Below, in pieces: positions 15,301 through 24,010 of a stretch of 64,000 bases of DNA. Numbering within the stretch: position 1 is the stretch's first letter; each line of letters opens with the position of its first letter. The position numbers were made by a program, and so were the translations under genes. The DNA lies in assembly GCF_964340395.1 (NCBI RefSeq), contig NC_135566.1, positions 3,178,501 to 3,242,500 of the forward strand. The letters are read 5' to 3'. Source of the DNA: Glandiceps talaboti (lineage: Eukaryota; Hemichordata; Enteropneusta; Spengelidae). The notes beneath the pieces are model-generated. The model worked only from the letters and a program-made list of their open reading frames with translations. It was not told the origin of the DNA and searched no databases.

Positions 15301-15856
15301 ACGGAAGAACATCCGAGGTCTAACAGATAGATTACTAGATAACGGGAGAGATACGAGTGGTGAGTTGATTTTTTTATTACAAAATAGCTATGCATGTGGT
15401 TCACGAAAAGATAACTTCCAAATCGTGGGTTTTGACTTCACTCGCTGAAACATAATCACCACTACTGTACCACAAGGGCGAGTATGTTTTGTAAACCTAG
15501 GCTATGAATCATTACTTCGCCTAGATAGCGAAAATGGATTCCCTAGAGGATCGATGCGTTGCTGATAAATCAGCTGATAAATACTTTTTTCACTTTTTTG
15601 TTTAAAATTGTGATGATGTGGTACTATTTACACCTTTCCACCATTCTTTGTTGTAGGATGCCTTTGGGTTTTGGAAGACTTCGCAAAGACCATCTGTGCT
15701 AAACTGTAACAAAGCTGACTTTCACTTGCATTTTGACACCTATTGTAATACATTCCTTTATGCACAGTAAAATTTCATTAAAATTGAGAAATGTTTTCAC
15801 CATTTAAATAGTTTTGAGTAGACAATCGGTTATAAGCAATATATTGAAAAGACTGA

Positions 15857-15907
<51 letters not shown>

Positions 15908-18817
15908 CAACTCTAATTCATTCTCTTTATTCATTTTTTTAGCTCGCTCATTACATTATTGGGCAACTCTTTTTTGACACTGGAAGGACGTCCTCTTGTT
16001 ATTCATACTTGTGGTACACTGTACCCCAGACCCCATGACCATAGCAATTCTTTTACTGGTCTGAGACTGTACTGTATCAGCAAGTTTATGTAAATGAGTA
16101 GCCAAGTACTTGACACATTTCGTCAAATGTATGCTAATGAGCTGCCTAGTACTTGACACTTTCCGTTATATTATAATAAAGTGTGCAAATGGTTGTAAAG
16201 CCATGTGCATTTGTTTTGGTTTTTTATTCCTTCCCATATCTCAAGATTGAGAAGTGCTACATTTATTTGGGTTGCATACAATGATAGCTCAAATGGTTGG
16301 TAGTCATTTCCCCCCAAAAAGTTAATTTTGTAATTTTTTCTAGCTTTATCGTGGTCTATAACCTTAAGTGCAAATTTGGCATACTCTGGGTAGTTACACA
16401 AGTGTTGTGATGTTCTCTACAGCCATACATCTTGAAAGTGCAGCAGAAAACACTGCATGCATGAGTACAAATACCCCTGAATACCCACACTGGCACTTAC
16501 ATGGCATGGGGTGCTGTTATTATCAGATATGTTTATCTCAAACAGGAAATTTCCACAAAATTCATACTATGCAATTACATCACCTCCATAGTTACAAAAC
16601 CCCTGATGTCATGGTTATATTTTGGACGAACAAGGAAAAATATTTGAGATTATATTATATTATTCTCAAATAGTTTTCCTCATTCCTCCAAAATATAATT
16701 ATGATTGTTACTGGTATAAATTGTGTACATTACAGTTGTATATCATGATTAGTTCTGTATAATTGTTGTTCTTTATATTTTACAGCTGCATCGGTTCACA
16801 TGGTATCATTAGCATCATCAGGCTGTCTATTCTTGGTAAGTCTTCATCAGGTGGTATCACTTGATTTTACTACATTCGCTTATCTATGAATCAGGTGGTA
16901 TCACTTGATTTTACTACATTCATCTATCTATGATGTAACCTATAACAACTGATTTCACTGTGTGCCACACTCATTTAGTCATAACAGGTATAGAAAACAA
17001 AATGATAAAATGATGAAGTGACACTGATCTGATTGCTGTTATTATAAGCCTAGTATGTAACATTTCTAGAGTAGTCTGTTTGTAAACAGTATTGCCAGTT
17101 GACAAAAAGCCAAAAGATTACAGTAAATTATGGCATTACAACTGTGATAATAGTACACTCTATGACATCTAGGCAATGTTTTGTGGCATTTTCAATTTAC
17201 ATGTTACGATCATACGTATAGTCAAATGGATTTCTCTTTGATTTCCGTTTTTACCACCAATAGCAGTAGTTTATGCTATTGGAGTGTTGATATAAATGTG
17301 ATGACGTTATCGCATCACCCTCTTGCCACATACTTTCAAACTGGCGGTTGAGTTTGTAGTCAACTGAACAAAGTAACCTATAGACCTGTTGCCGGTTCCA
17401 AGATGCATTGCATGTCTCTCCATACAGGGGGATGGTTGTCACATGACGGTACCCAGGGTTTACCCCTAAAATCCCACTCTGTCATTGATGGCGTTCATTC
17501 TTTGTTCTATAAAATCACCCATAATATCACCCATACTTAAAGAGGTCAACATGTCTTACCATCATTTCCTGATGAAAATGTAATTTCAAATGTAATAAAG
17601 ACAAAACAAGACTAAATCTCACAACATAAGTGACGTCCTCTCGCACAATGCATCTTGGAACCGGAAAATCGACTATTACAACCACTTGTCAGTGTGTGAT
17701 GGAATACTGCTGACATGTGCTGTTCATTCTTGTTGTTTTGAAAACATTGTGTCAAGTTCTGTGAATGAAATCTATCAATACACTCAATTAAGTTGAACTA
17801 GTTAACATAGGTGATCCATACACTTGCCTGTCCAAAGCTCTATCATTATTACTTTTTTAAATAATTGTTTGCATGTTCATTAATATTAGATCAGGGTTTT
17901 GAAAGGTAATGCTGCTGGGCCAGGAACTCAAGCTCCTGGTACTTTTACAAAGATAAAACAGAAAGAGAAGAAATCAGATGCACAAAAAGATCCAACAGTA
18001 CAACAACAGGGATTGTTAGATGTGGAGAAAAGTAGCCAACTTTATAGAAGTGCTCTGCAAGATTTCCTGTCCAGAAGAGAAAGTCACCTTCATCCTGTGT
18101 TATTCACAGACCTTATAGAAAGACTACCAGTAAGTAATCAAGTCTTACTTTGTGAGATAGATTTACGATGAAATTCACATGACCAGTGTGAAAGGAATAG
18201 ACACAACTGTGATTTTCAAGATAAACTCAATTGATAAGACCCCTGTATATAAACAATTATACTCTTTTCACAATCAACACCAAGTGTGGTATCTGATAAC
18301 AGGAGGTCGTAAAATAGATGTCTTGTGTTCAGTTCAATCCATTGTATTGCAAGATTGTCTATAAAAATAGTGTTTCTAGTAAAGGTCAACTTCACTCAGT
18401 CTAGATTATAGCATCTTGTGTTTCACGACCTCCTGTTATCAGATACCACACTAGGTGTTGATTATTTTAATTTTTACAATCTATCTAATTGGGATACTGT
18501 CTGATAAAGTAACAATTTAAATATAAATAAAAACTTGATAACATTCAAGAATGCCACAATTTAGACTATAAATTCTTTTTTATTAGGCTGATGAAAGTAA
18601 TGTTTCATTTTGTTTCCAGGATATAGGTTGGTGTTTATCAGATTTACTGGTCAAGTCTGTCAAAGATGGTGTCCAACTCTATAGAAAGGTATGATAACTA
18701 AATGAATGTTGCGTATGTGCCCCCCCCCCTGCCCCACCCTACCACCCCCTGCCTTCCTGTATAGTAAGGTTATGTAGCTGAATGTTGATTATTTATTATA
18801 GAAAGGTATAGGCAAGG

Positions 18818-18892
<75 letters not shown>

Positions 18893-21021
18893 TTGTGTGT
18901 GTGTGTTTGTGTTTGTGTGAATGTGTATGTGTTTGTGTGCAATGTGTGTATGCATGCGCATGTGTTTGTTTGTGTGTGTATGAATTTGTGTGTGAATTTG
19001 TGTATGTGTGTGTTTGTGTTTGTGTGAATGTGTATATGTGTTTGTGTGCAATGTGTGTGTATGCGTGTGTGTGTGCATATGTACATGCGTTCTGTATGTG
19101 ACCGTTTGTGTGTCTGAGCAATTTAAATTGCTAGACTTTATTTGATACTTGGTTAGCATGTAGAAATGTGGTTGTATCAATTGTGACACTTTTTCAACAA
19201 CAATGATTCATTCTTTACTCTTTCATTGAACCCAACAGATCCAAGCATGTAAAATGTTAGTGACTCTGATGACCAGATCAAATCAAAGGGTGAGTATATC
19301 GTGTCCATTGTGTAAGGTACACCACATTCACAATTATGCCTGGTAAATGCTTAATTTAATTGTCAGAAACCTTTCCAGCATTGCAGAATCAATGATGTAG
19401 AAGTATGTTGTCATGATGTAGAAAAACCAGGGTATAAATTCCATGTTTTCTGTTTGTATATGGACAACTTGGCTTGTATGTAACAGTCCTGTATTAATAG
19501 TTATAGACACACCAGGCAGTGCTGGTCATGCTGCAAAGCATGCTGGGACAAGCTATTTTATTCCAGACGTCGCTTTGTTTCACGGCATGTGTAAATATGT
19601 CTGAATGGTAGCCATATTTGTAGTAAAAATCATTATTTACAGCATAACTCAAAAACTATAATACATAGATTAGAGACTCCATTCAAGTGTCGACATTGAC
19701 ATTTGACCTTGACCTTGAGGGTGAGTTATCAAAATCCAGCCATTTCCTGCATATCACAGACACTTTTCAGTCCTTATTTATTGCCACTTTTAAATCATGT
19801 CACCAGTCAGCCACATAGAAGTAAAGTATTTGAGGGGGGCTGTGTGTTCTATGAAGACTTGTGCTATTTTAGTCAAAGCTAACATTCAACATATATTGTT
19901 TTTCACATATTCACTCTCCAGCCAATACAACATTCATGGGAGGATTTCTTCACCAGCATCTGTGCAGTGTGTAAGGATGTCCTACAAGATGTACATGATA
20001 GCGAATCAACAACCAAACCCAAATATCTCCTAGAATTGATCAGAATGATGCAGGCACTGGTTAGAATGACAATCTCTATGCAGAAGGTAATTTATTTACA
20101 TATCATTTCATTAAACACAAGTCTGTGCCAACATATAACCGTAGCCACTGCAGTACTACAATGGTAGGGAGATGACAGTAAGACAGTTATACAGCTGAAT
20201 GCATCAAACAACATTTTGATCAAAATTTGAGATTTTGACCATTTTCTCTGAGTAGAAATATTTTATGTTTTACATTAAAGAAAACTAAAAATATTAATTT
20301 TCTCACATTTATCATCTTGTTATTACTTACAGCAAAAGTCTGGTGTGTGGGATGTCTTTGTTCCACTTCTCATGAAAATAGAGAAAAAAGAAGTTGTGAC
20401 TCGGTCAAGTGAAATAACTGCAGCCGTGGTAACGCTTAGAAATATGATGACTAACAAGTAAGTATTTGTGAGTTGTTATGACAGCACAATTAAATATCAG
20501 TCTCAATAAGGTTGCGCAAAACATGAAATTTGACTGTGAGAGCAGGCGGAGACCTAGCACAAGTAGCACACAAATAAGCCTTGGTGGGAACACTGGAGTG
20601 GACCCCATTTTAGACTCAGCTCAGAAAAAAAAGCATTTTAGATCGAAGGGCTCGCAAACGCACCCCAAAGGGCACACATGTACATGTCTAGTCAAATAAG
20701 GGAAGTTGGCCTTACAGGGATAACTATTACCAATAATTACAATGGTTTTGTCTTCAGGTCATGACCTCATTCTCTGATGAAGATAGCTTTTAATTATCAA
20801 CACATGGATTGGAAGTATCATCTGGTGTTTTCATTGCGCTGTTGATTGACAAAATTAACATTTTTTTGAAAACTGTGTGCAGTCACAAAAATTATTTGAA
20901 CTGATAAATTTGACATTGCAGGTCCAGTAGTGAAGCTAACAGGAAGAACAAGAAAAGAAAGAGGAAAAAGCAGCGTAACAGAGCAAAAAGTGCAGGGGAA
21001 GGCAGTGATTTAGCCAGCTAG
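432..21021 (+). CDS. MYBBP1A: MYBBP1A / DNA polymerase phi (POL5) family protein, complete, 27 exons
   Basis: Nucleolar HEAT-like protein of the Pol5/DNA_pol_phi family; relatives act in rRNA synthesis, ribosome biogenesis and transcriptional co-repression. Joined exons give 1184 aa (human about 1328). Exons: 432-608, 1228-1338, 1689-1772, 2367-2438, 2896-3006, 3342-3464, 3740-3832, 4475-4765, 5255-5469, 5934-5985, 6440-6562, 7243-7348, 7900-8048, 8392-8553, 9639-9848, 10367-10645, 11086-11231, 11432-11489, 12227-12343, 13083-13158, 16786-16835, 17890-18129, 18620-18688, 19239-19289, 19922-20086, 20333-20457, 20922-21021. All junctions are GT/AG and phases agree throughout. Exon 2 carries the family-typical LIKGLASSRKGARHGYAMAL. 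Residues about 710-770 (exon 16) are a long Asp/Glu tract, as in the family. The C-terminus (about 1159-1174) is Lys/Arg-rich, a likely nuclear/nucleolar signal. The ATG has A at -3 and G at +4, with an in-frame stop just upstream. Orthology rests on remembered family features; a BLAST search would settle it. Confidence 0.93.
891..1008. mobile_element. Short foldback (MITE-like) element, TIR family A
   Basis: A 118 bp inverted repeat in MYBBP1A intron 1. The arms at 891-918 and 977-1008 begin ATGCAT and share the core GAATCA(A/G)TCTGTAT. The same TIR bounds the much longer element at 28195-28618. It has no coding capacity, so a non-autonomous DNA transposon is inferred. Confidence 0.6.
1893..2028 (+). 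repeat. Dispersed repeat, copy 1 of pair with 6117-6290
   Basis: About 130 bp in intron 3 that recurs in intron 10 at 6117-6290, including the shared run GTCAAGTGCAGTAGG and a GACAAAGAG..TGTGGTAAAT start. Divergence is substantial. In the second copy a block with CCCATAAACCCTTGCAGGAAATC is itself duplicated. Family unknown. Confidence 0.6.
6117..6290 (+). repeat. Dispersed repeat, copy 2 of pair with 1893-2028
   Basis: Second copy, in intron 10 of the MYBBP1A-like gene, ending just before a long GT microsatellite. It contains an internal direct duplication of about 33 bp (about 6173-6203 and 6205-6234). Confidence 0.6.
6303..6362. repeat. (GT)n microsatellite
   Basis: About 60 bp of nearly uninterrupted GT dinucleotide in intron 10. 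Apparent His/Thr open frames across it are artefacts of the repeat. Confidence 0.95.
6940..7235 (+). repeat. Dispersed repeat, copy 1 of pair with 19608-19868
   Basis: About 290 bp upstream of exon 12 that resembles 19608-19868 upstream of exon 25. Shared landmarks are GTGGCCATAT-like start, TTGACCTT..CCTTGA, CAGCCATTTCCT, TATTTATTGCCAC and a conserved end AAAGTATTTGAGGGG. Both copies sit just before an exon of the same gene. Interspersed repeat of unknown class. Confidence 0.65.
7785..7872 (-). mobile_element. tRNA-derived SINE-like fragment, type 2
   Basis: Read on the minus strand, this intron 12 fragment has a tRNA-like head with a GGTT box-A remnant and a box-B-like stretch around the GGGTTCACAACCC region. 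It matches the better-preserved copy at 39241-39320 (GACTACAGTGGTAAGAGGCA versus GACTGCAGTGGTAAGAGGCA on the plus strand). It is truncated and decayed. Confidence 0.5.
8587..8617. repeat. (ACTG)n microsatellite
   Basis: About seven units of GACT/ACTG immediately downstream of the exon 14 donor, ending in GATTGAC. Confidence 0.9.
8671..9165 (+). repeat. Degenerate tandem copies of the exon 14 3' edge
   Basis: Intron 14 contains at least five decayed copies of the last 30 or so bases of exon 14 plus its donor. They start near 8674, 8820, 8953, 9025 and 9121. The first retains AAGCCATGGAT; the second retains TTGATATATTAGAAGTGAGA, compared with GATATATTGGAGGTGAGA at the real junction. Spacing is uneven (about 70-150 bp). 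They look like an old serial duplication of an exon-intron junction; none has an intact coding context. Confidence 0.55.
9231..9341. repeat. 28-bp minisatellite, about 4 units
   Basis: Unit ACAGTGTTTGGTGGCCATTT followed by TGAAGTAT. Units start at 9231, 9259, 9287 and 9315; the last is diverged (GGCAGCC). Located in intron 14. Confidence 0.9.
9563..9617 (+). pseudogene. Decayed partial duplicate of exon 15
   Basis: About 55 bp copying the start of exon 15 (9639), including the AG acceptor dinucleotide and the run CTCAAGAAACGCAAGTCAC. Read in the exon frame it gives Asp-Leu-His-Leu-Pro-Gly followed by TAA, so inclusion would truncate the protein. It lacks the rest of the exon and a donor. A dead duplicate is the simplest reading. 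Confidence 0.75.
9886..9991. repeat. (ACAAC)n microsatellite
   Basis: About 100 bp of ACAAC pentamers with a few CCAAC and CACACA variants, just after the exon 15 donor. Confidence 0.95.
10258..10326 (+). repeat. GAT/GAC trinucleotide tract in intron 15
   Basis: An imperfect GAY repeat that would read as mostly Asp with Gly and Asn, starting right after an acceptor-like CTCTATAG and lying 40 bp upstream of the real acidic exon 16. No good donor follows, and its open frame is not the exon 16 frame. It may be a relic duplication of the acidic-tract coding repeat or an independent microsatellite. Confidence 0.6.
11563..11662. repeat. (GT)n / TGTGCATG microsatellite
   Basis: Compound GT-rich and GCATG-rich simple repeat in intron 18. 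The overlapping open frames are low-complexity artefacts. Confidence 0.85.
12599..12960 (-). mobile_element. tRNA-derived SINE, type 1, minus orientation
   Basis: On the minus strand this starts with a tRNA-like head (about 12960 down to 12895) with a box A TGGTTAGCGTG and a box B GGTTCGAGCCC. It continues through a body and ends in a tail with TTGTAAAGCGCTTTGAGCAC and a TTATTATTATTAC terminus at about 12600. The AGCGCTTTACAA tail type is common in marine animal repeats. A decayed relative lies at 30283-30682 in the opposite orientation. Well preserved, so relatively young. Confidence 0.8.
13522..13736. repeat. Internal hairpin of the TTAA-flanked element
   Basis: Arms at about 13532-13573 and 13681-13722 are inverted copies, with the shared core AAAACCGTGTCTCAGATTTT and only a few mismatches. 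The spacer is about 107 bp and AT-rich. It could be a nested MITE-like insertion or part of the host element. Confidence 0.75.
15859..15904. repeat. (GA)n microsatellite
   Basis: About 45 bp of GA dinucleotide in intron 20. Confidence 0.95.
16389..16555 (+). repeat. Dispersed repeat, copy 1 of pair with 42455-42655
   Basis: Shares GAAAGTGCAGCAGAAAACAC, AATACCCC..AGTACC/AATACCC, CACTGG and ATATGTTTATCT with 42455-42655 downstream of UPB1, in the same orientation. Begins just outside the TTAA-flanked element. Family unknown. Confidence 0.65.
16846..16933. repeat. 44-bp direct tandem duplication next to exon 21
   Basis: Two nearly identical copies beginning ATCAGGTGGTATCACTTGAT, at 16846 and 16890, starting 10 bases after the exon 21 donor. 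Confidence 0.9.
17392..17664. mobile_element. Foldback element with 19-bp perfect terminal arms
   Basis: CCGGTTCCAAGATGCATTG at 17392-17410 is exactly inverted at 17646-17664. The 235 bp interior has no coding capacity. MITE-like element in intron 21 of the MYBBP1A-like gene. Confidence 0.65.
18272..18463. mobile_element. Foldback element in intron 22
   Basis: Arms at 18272-18320 and 18412-18463 are inverted copies with core GGTATCTGATAACAGGAGGT and near-perfect matching over about 45 bp, with a 90 bp loop. No coding capacity. Confidence 0.75.
18815..19080. repeat. Compound GT-rich microsatellite
   Basis: About 265 bp of TG-rich repeat with GCGT, GTTT and GAATTTGTGT variants in intron 23. 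It generates spurious Cys/Val and His/Thr open frames on the two strands. The segment with GAATTTGTGTGTGTG is itself repeated. Confidence 0.95.
19608..19868 (+). repeat. Dispersed repeat, copy 2 of pair with 6940-7235
   Basis: Second copy in intron 24, in the same orientation, ending about 50 bp before exon 25. It shares CAGCCATTTCCTGCAT, TTTATTGCCAC and AAAGTATTTGAGGGGG with the first copy. Confidence 0.65.
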
Positions 21022-21065
21022 TAGAAGTATACCATAACATATATCTAATTAGTTTGGAGGAAAAT

Positions 21066-21071
21066 AATAAA
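21066..21071 (+). terminator. Candidate poly(A) signal of MYBBP1A-like gene
   Basis: AATAAA 45 bases past the TAG stop at 21019-21021. It is the first canonical hexamer downstream; a second lies near 21820. Usage is inferred from position only. Confidence 0.55.
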
Positions 21072-21689
21072 CAATTTTAGAACTCACCCCAGATATAGGG
21101 TTATGTCTTGTAGTCACAATGACTGCACACTGACATTTATTGTAAACAAGTGAATTTTTAAAATCTTGTGAAGGAATTAGAAATTGATTTACAACACTTA
21201 GACAGAATTTAAGTTGTATTCACAGATTGAAAGTATAATAATATTTGTCATTTCAATTATGTTCTGTAACCATGGAAACCAGCTGTCAAATTGGTTTGTT
21301 GGTCAGACACTAGCAGAGTAACATGTATATGTTGTTACAAGTATATCCTACAGTTTCCATCATTTATGACAATTTCACAACATCAATTGATTTGCATATA
21401 ATAACAATTTAGGCAAACACTGCATGTGCATTCAAATTTGACAATAACCCCCACGAAGTTAGGGGGCCTTTTATACCCCATATCCCTCTTTAAAGATGAT
21501 CAACTAGACATGTATTATTTTCCCCCAGCAAGATTTTAATAAAATTTCTTTAACATCGATTTTTGTTTCAAATGCATTTTTGAATGTCATGCCAGCATTT
21601 CTGGTATTACCGGTATCAGTAAGGGACGAGAGCAATAGTTCAATGCCAAGTCAGATAAAAAATGTCTTTCTTTTAGTTGTTTATGTGTG

Positions 21690-21957
21690 GGGATAGGGAT
21701 GATCAGTTTAGTTCTCAGTCGATGAAAATTATACTCCTAAATGCAAATATTTAGAAAAAATGTCATCAATCGAGAAATTGAAGAGTTTTATGCTATAATA
21801 ATAGTAAATGCATGTCACTAAAATAAAGTGTCAACAAAAGATTTATTTTTTCCTCACTTCACACTGGCTTTGTATTCATATCACTATATACTATTACACT
21901 GATTTGAAATTGATTGTGCTGTCTGAAATAATTATCAATTTTGTCAATATCAAAATT
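21690..21957 (+). repeat. Dispersed repeat, copy 1 of pair with 36150-36438
   Basis: Shares a long block with 36150-36438 in UPB1 intron 7, including ACTGGCTTTGTATTCATATC and TGAAATTGATTGTGCTGTCT. The final 110 bp are about 95 percent identical by eye and the upstream part is more diverged. The copies have the same orientation. Confidence 0.8.
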
Positions 21958-22043
21958 CACCCATACATTATAGTTTGATATCTAAGGGTATAACACCTTA
22001 AACACAAAGAAACAATACACAGAGAAATGTCACATTTAACATT

Positions 22044-22049
22044 TTTATT
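22044..22049 (-). terminator. Candidate poly(A) signal of BTB-kelch gene
   Basis: TTTATT on the plus strand is AATAAA on the minus strand, about 155 bases beyond the stop codon of the BTB-kelch gene. Confidence 0.5.
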
Positions 22050-22201
22050 CCTTGGTAAAACAAAAACCTTGTACTTTGGCAAATTGGCTGTGGTACTTTC
22101 TTTCAATGACGGGAAAACCCTACAAAAAGCGTTGGAATGAATGTTATGGTTTCTGTCCTCGCCACTCGCAGGGGGGGGGGGGGGGTTCGCCACCGTACTT
22201 T

Positions 22202-24010
22202 TCATTCACTTTGTCTGAGGTGACAGAGCGGCACCAACAGTTTGACAACAATTCTCTTTCGAGTACGTTTATCTGTATCATCGGAGACCAGTATACCTGT
22301 ATTTTCCACTTCGTTTATGGTGCACTTCTCAGTGCAGGGTCCAACAACCAGACAATCACTACTTTGGTCCCCTTCCACAGTTCTTTGATAAGTTTCCAAC
22401 TCGTTTACAGGCTGACGTTCAACTTCTCGTTGGTCGACGTCGCTTTCCGTCTCCGAACCATTGCATCCACATATCTTATCGAAGGCGTAAACATCCTTTC
22501 CACCGTACATGAAGTCCTTCTTACTTTCATTTCTGATTGTTGCTAAGCAACTGTTTGTCAGTACTTTATTTTCTCTCGTATCAACACACAGTATTTCTCT
22601 GGTGCCAGTGCCTCCATCTCGCTCTGTGCACGTTACACATACGAAATAACCCTTGCATGACAACGCGAACTGTTTTTGGATGAGAGAATCATCACTGCTG
22701 TCGACATCAACGCTTTCGGCCTTACACCACGTGTCAGTTGCAGGATCATACATGGTGTAATAGTAGCCCTTATCACAGGCAAACAACTGCCAGCTTACTA
22801 CAGTATCGAACCACTTCTCCACACCAAAAACAAATATCTTGCCTTTACATGCAGTTGCGCAAGTGATAAAACCTTTGCTGTAGAACACGCTGTCGGGATC
22901 AAGAATTTCAACTTCATCTGGGAAAGTGATAGGCTGCAACTCTCTCCATCTGTTCTCAACTGGACAAAACGCGAAATGACCTTTGGGTCCAATAAGATGC
23001 AGTTGACCATTGCAGAGTACTTTGAGAGGATATGTCGAGGATGGGTAGGCGTTTATCACTTTCATGGAAGTGGTTGGATGTATCAGTCTCCAATCGTTCC
23101 GTCGTATGTTGTAACATAACATGCGATCTAAACGTACCTTAACGAAGTCCTCCATGACTGCATGGTACATTTCGAACATGTTCGCCGTATTCAGAAATGC
23201 GTCTGCGTGTCTTTGATTCGCATTTTTTACCTGTCCAGTTTGATCTGGCCATAGGACGTACATGGTATCTCTCAGCGCAAAGATTCTCAAAGGCCCTTGC
23301 AAATCTTGCAGGAAGTGATTTGGTACTGATGTCTGAAAGCTCCATTCTGACGATTGCTTCTTCCAAAGTTTTAACTGTACGTCAACTATGGTATTCTTTT
23401 TGCTGTTGATGTCACCACTGGTGATAGAACACAGTGTCGCCACTTTCTTGCTTTTATACGGACCAAATTTGATTTTGTTTTGGAATGCTTGATCGAAATG
23501 AAGGAAAGTTGATGTATTCCATAGCAAATGATAGTGGTCTATCATCCATTCATGCACCAAGTCAGTCAGATGTCTTTGAAAACGGTCGTCAAGCTGTGCT
23601 GACGTTTCCAAATATGCGTTCCACGTCACTGCTGAAATAAATGGATATATTCTGCAAATAAGCTTCTGTACTCCATCCAGGATTTGCAAAAATTCTGCCC
23701 CGATGAGAACTTCTTCAATTATTGATGGTGATACATTCAGCTTTTCTCGATACATGAAATCAAGCAGTATGTGGAATGCTTCAGCCGTCGGAATGCATCT
23801 TAACTCAATCTCCTTCTTTCCCCGTTCGAGAAAATCAGCTGAAAAGAGTGTCTTGAAATAATGGCTGTGATCACTCAATACTTTCTTATGAACCTGAAAG
23901 TGCCAGTTTGCTATGACAATTGTGACATCATGCGTTTTTGCGGATGAAAAGCTCACAATCCCGTGAGACGCGGCACTGTTTTCTACCATGGATATACAGG
24001 TATGCTCCAT
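22202..24010 (-). CDS. Intronless BTB-BACK-kelch-like protein
   Basis: A single uninterrupted frame of 602 aa. The first ATG after an in-frame stop is at 24010; an upstream GTG at 24028 is in frame but is not a likely eukaryotic start. Residues about 27-121 read as a BTB/POZ domain (HDVTIVI, FQVHKKVLSDHSHYFKTLF, AFHILLDFMY). A BACK-like helical stretch follows (about 122-180). A C-terminal region has kelch-like strands such as MYDPATDTWCKAE and FCPVENRWREL. The last 100 residues are acidic/polar without repeats. Such proteins are usually Cul3 ubiquitin-ligase substrate adaptors; the substrate is unknown. It lies tail-to-tail with the MYBBP1A-like gene. Being intronless among genes with 14-27 exons, it may descend from a retrocopy or belong to an intronless KLHL/KBTBD expansion. 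Kelch repeats are degenerate and their number uncertain. Confidence 0.85.
   Translation of the reverse strand: MEHTCISMVENSAASHGIVSFSSAKTHDVTIVIANWHFQVHKKVLSDHSHYFKTLFSADFLERGKKEIELRCIPTAEAFHILLDFMYREKLNVSPSIIEEVLIGAEFLQILDGVQKLICRIYPFISAVTWNAYLETSAQLDDRFQRHLTDLVHEWMIDHYHLLWNTSTFLHFDQAFQNKIKFGPYKSKKVATLCSITSGDINSKKNTIVDVQLKLWKKQSSEWSFQTSVPNHFLQDLQGPLRIFALRDTMYVLWPDQTGQVKNANQRHADAFLNTANMFEMYHAVMEDFVKVRLDRMLCYNIRRNDWRLIHPTTSMKVINAYPSSTYPLKVLCNGQLHLIGPKGHFAFCPVENRWRELQPITFPDEVEILDPDSVFYSKGFITCATACKGKIFVFGVEKWFDTVVSWQLFACDKGYYYTMYDPATDTWCKAESVDVDSSDDSLIQKQFALSCKGYFVCVTCTERDGGTGTREILCVDTRENKVLTNSCLATIRNESKKDFMYGGKDVYAFDKICGCNGSETESDVDQREVERQPVNELETYQRTVEGDQSSDCLVVGPCTEKCTINEVENTGILVSDDTDKRTRKRIVVKLLVPLCHLRQSE

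Larger units (their letters stand above)
13280..16367. mobile_element. TTAA-flanked 3.1 kb inverted-repeat element in intron 20
   Basis: Two perfect inverted copies of CTTAAGGTTATAGACCACG lie at 13279-13297 and 16350-16368. Reading TTAA as the target duplication (13280-13283, 16364-16367) leaves 14 bp termini starting GGTTATAGACC, a piggyBac-like arrangement. The interior (about 14000-15560) is richer in CpG than the flanks and holds a hairpin (13522-13736) and a (GA)n tract. I see no transposase-like open frame, so it would be non-autonomous. It explains why intron 20 is the longest of the gene. Confidence 0.6.
21022..22201. other. Convergent 3' intergenic region
   Basis: Lies between the stop codons of the MYBBP1A-like gene (plus) and the BTB-kelch gene (minus). 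It holds the poly(A) signal candidates of both genes and a dispersed repeat (21690-21957). A poly(G) run occupies about 22170-22186. No further gene is seen. Confidence 0.7.

Noticed and set aside
15956-16401. Minus-strand open frames as a transposase remnant of the TTAA-flanked element
   Set aside because: Two short frames (67 and 76 codons) show no DDE-like or other recognisable motif and one runs past the element's end.
18770-19189. Long His/Thr and Cys/Val open frames on both strands
   Set aside because: They are translations of the GT-rich microsatellite at 18815-19080. No complexity, no splice context, and they overlap an intron.
20750-20910. C/D box snoRNA in a MYBBP1A intron (CTGATGA near 20774, CTGA near 20900)
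   Set aside because: The spacing (about 130 nt) is too long and there is no terminal stem. Other TGATGA words in the introns also lack a matching D box at snoRNA distance.
22676-23119. 147-codon plus-strand open frame
   Set aside because: Lies antisense inside the BTB-kelch coding sequence, a shadow of a real gene.
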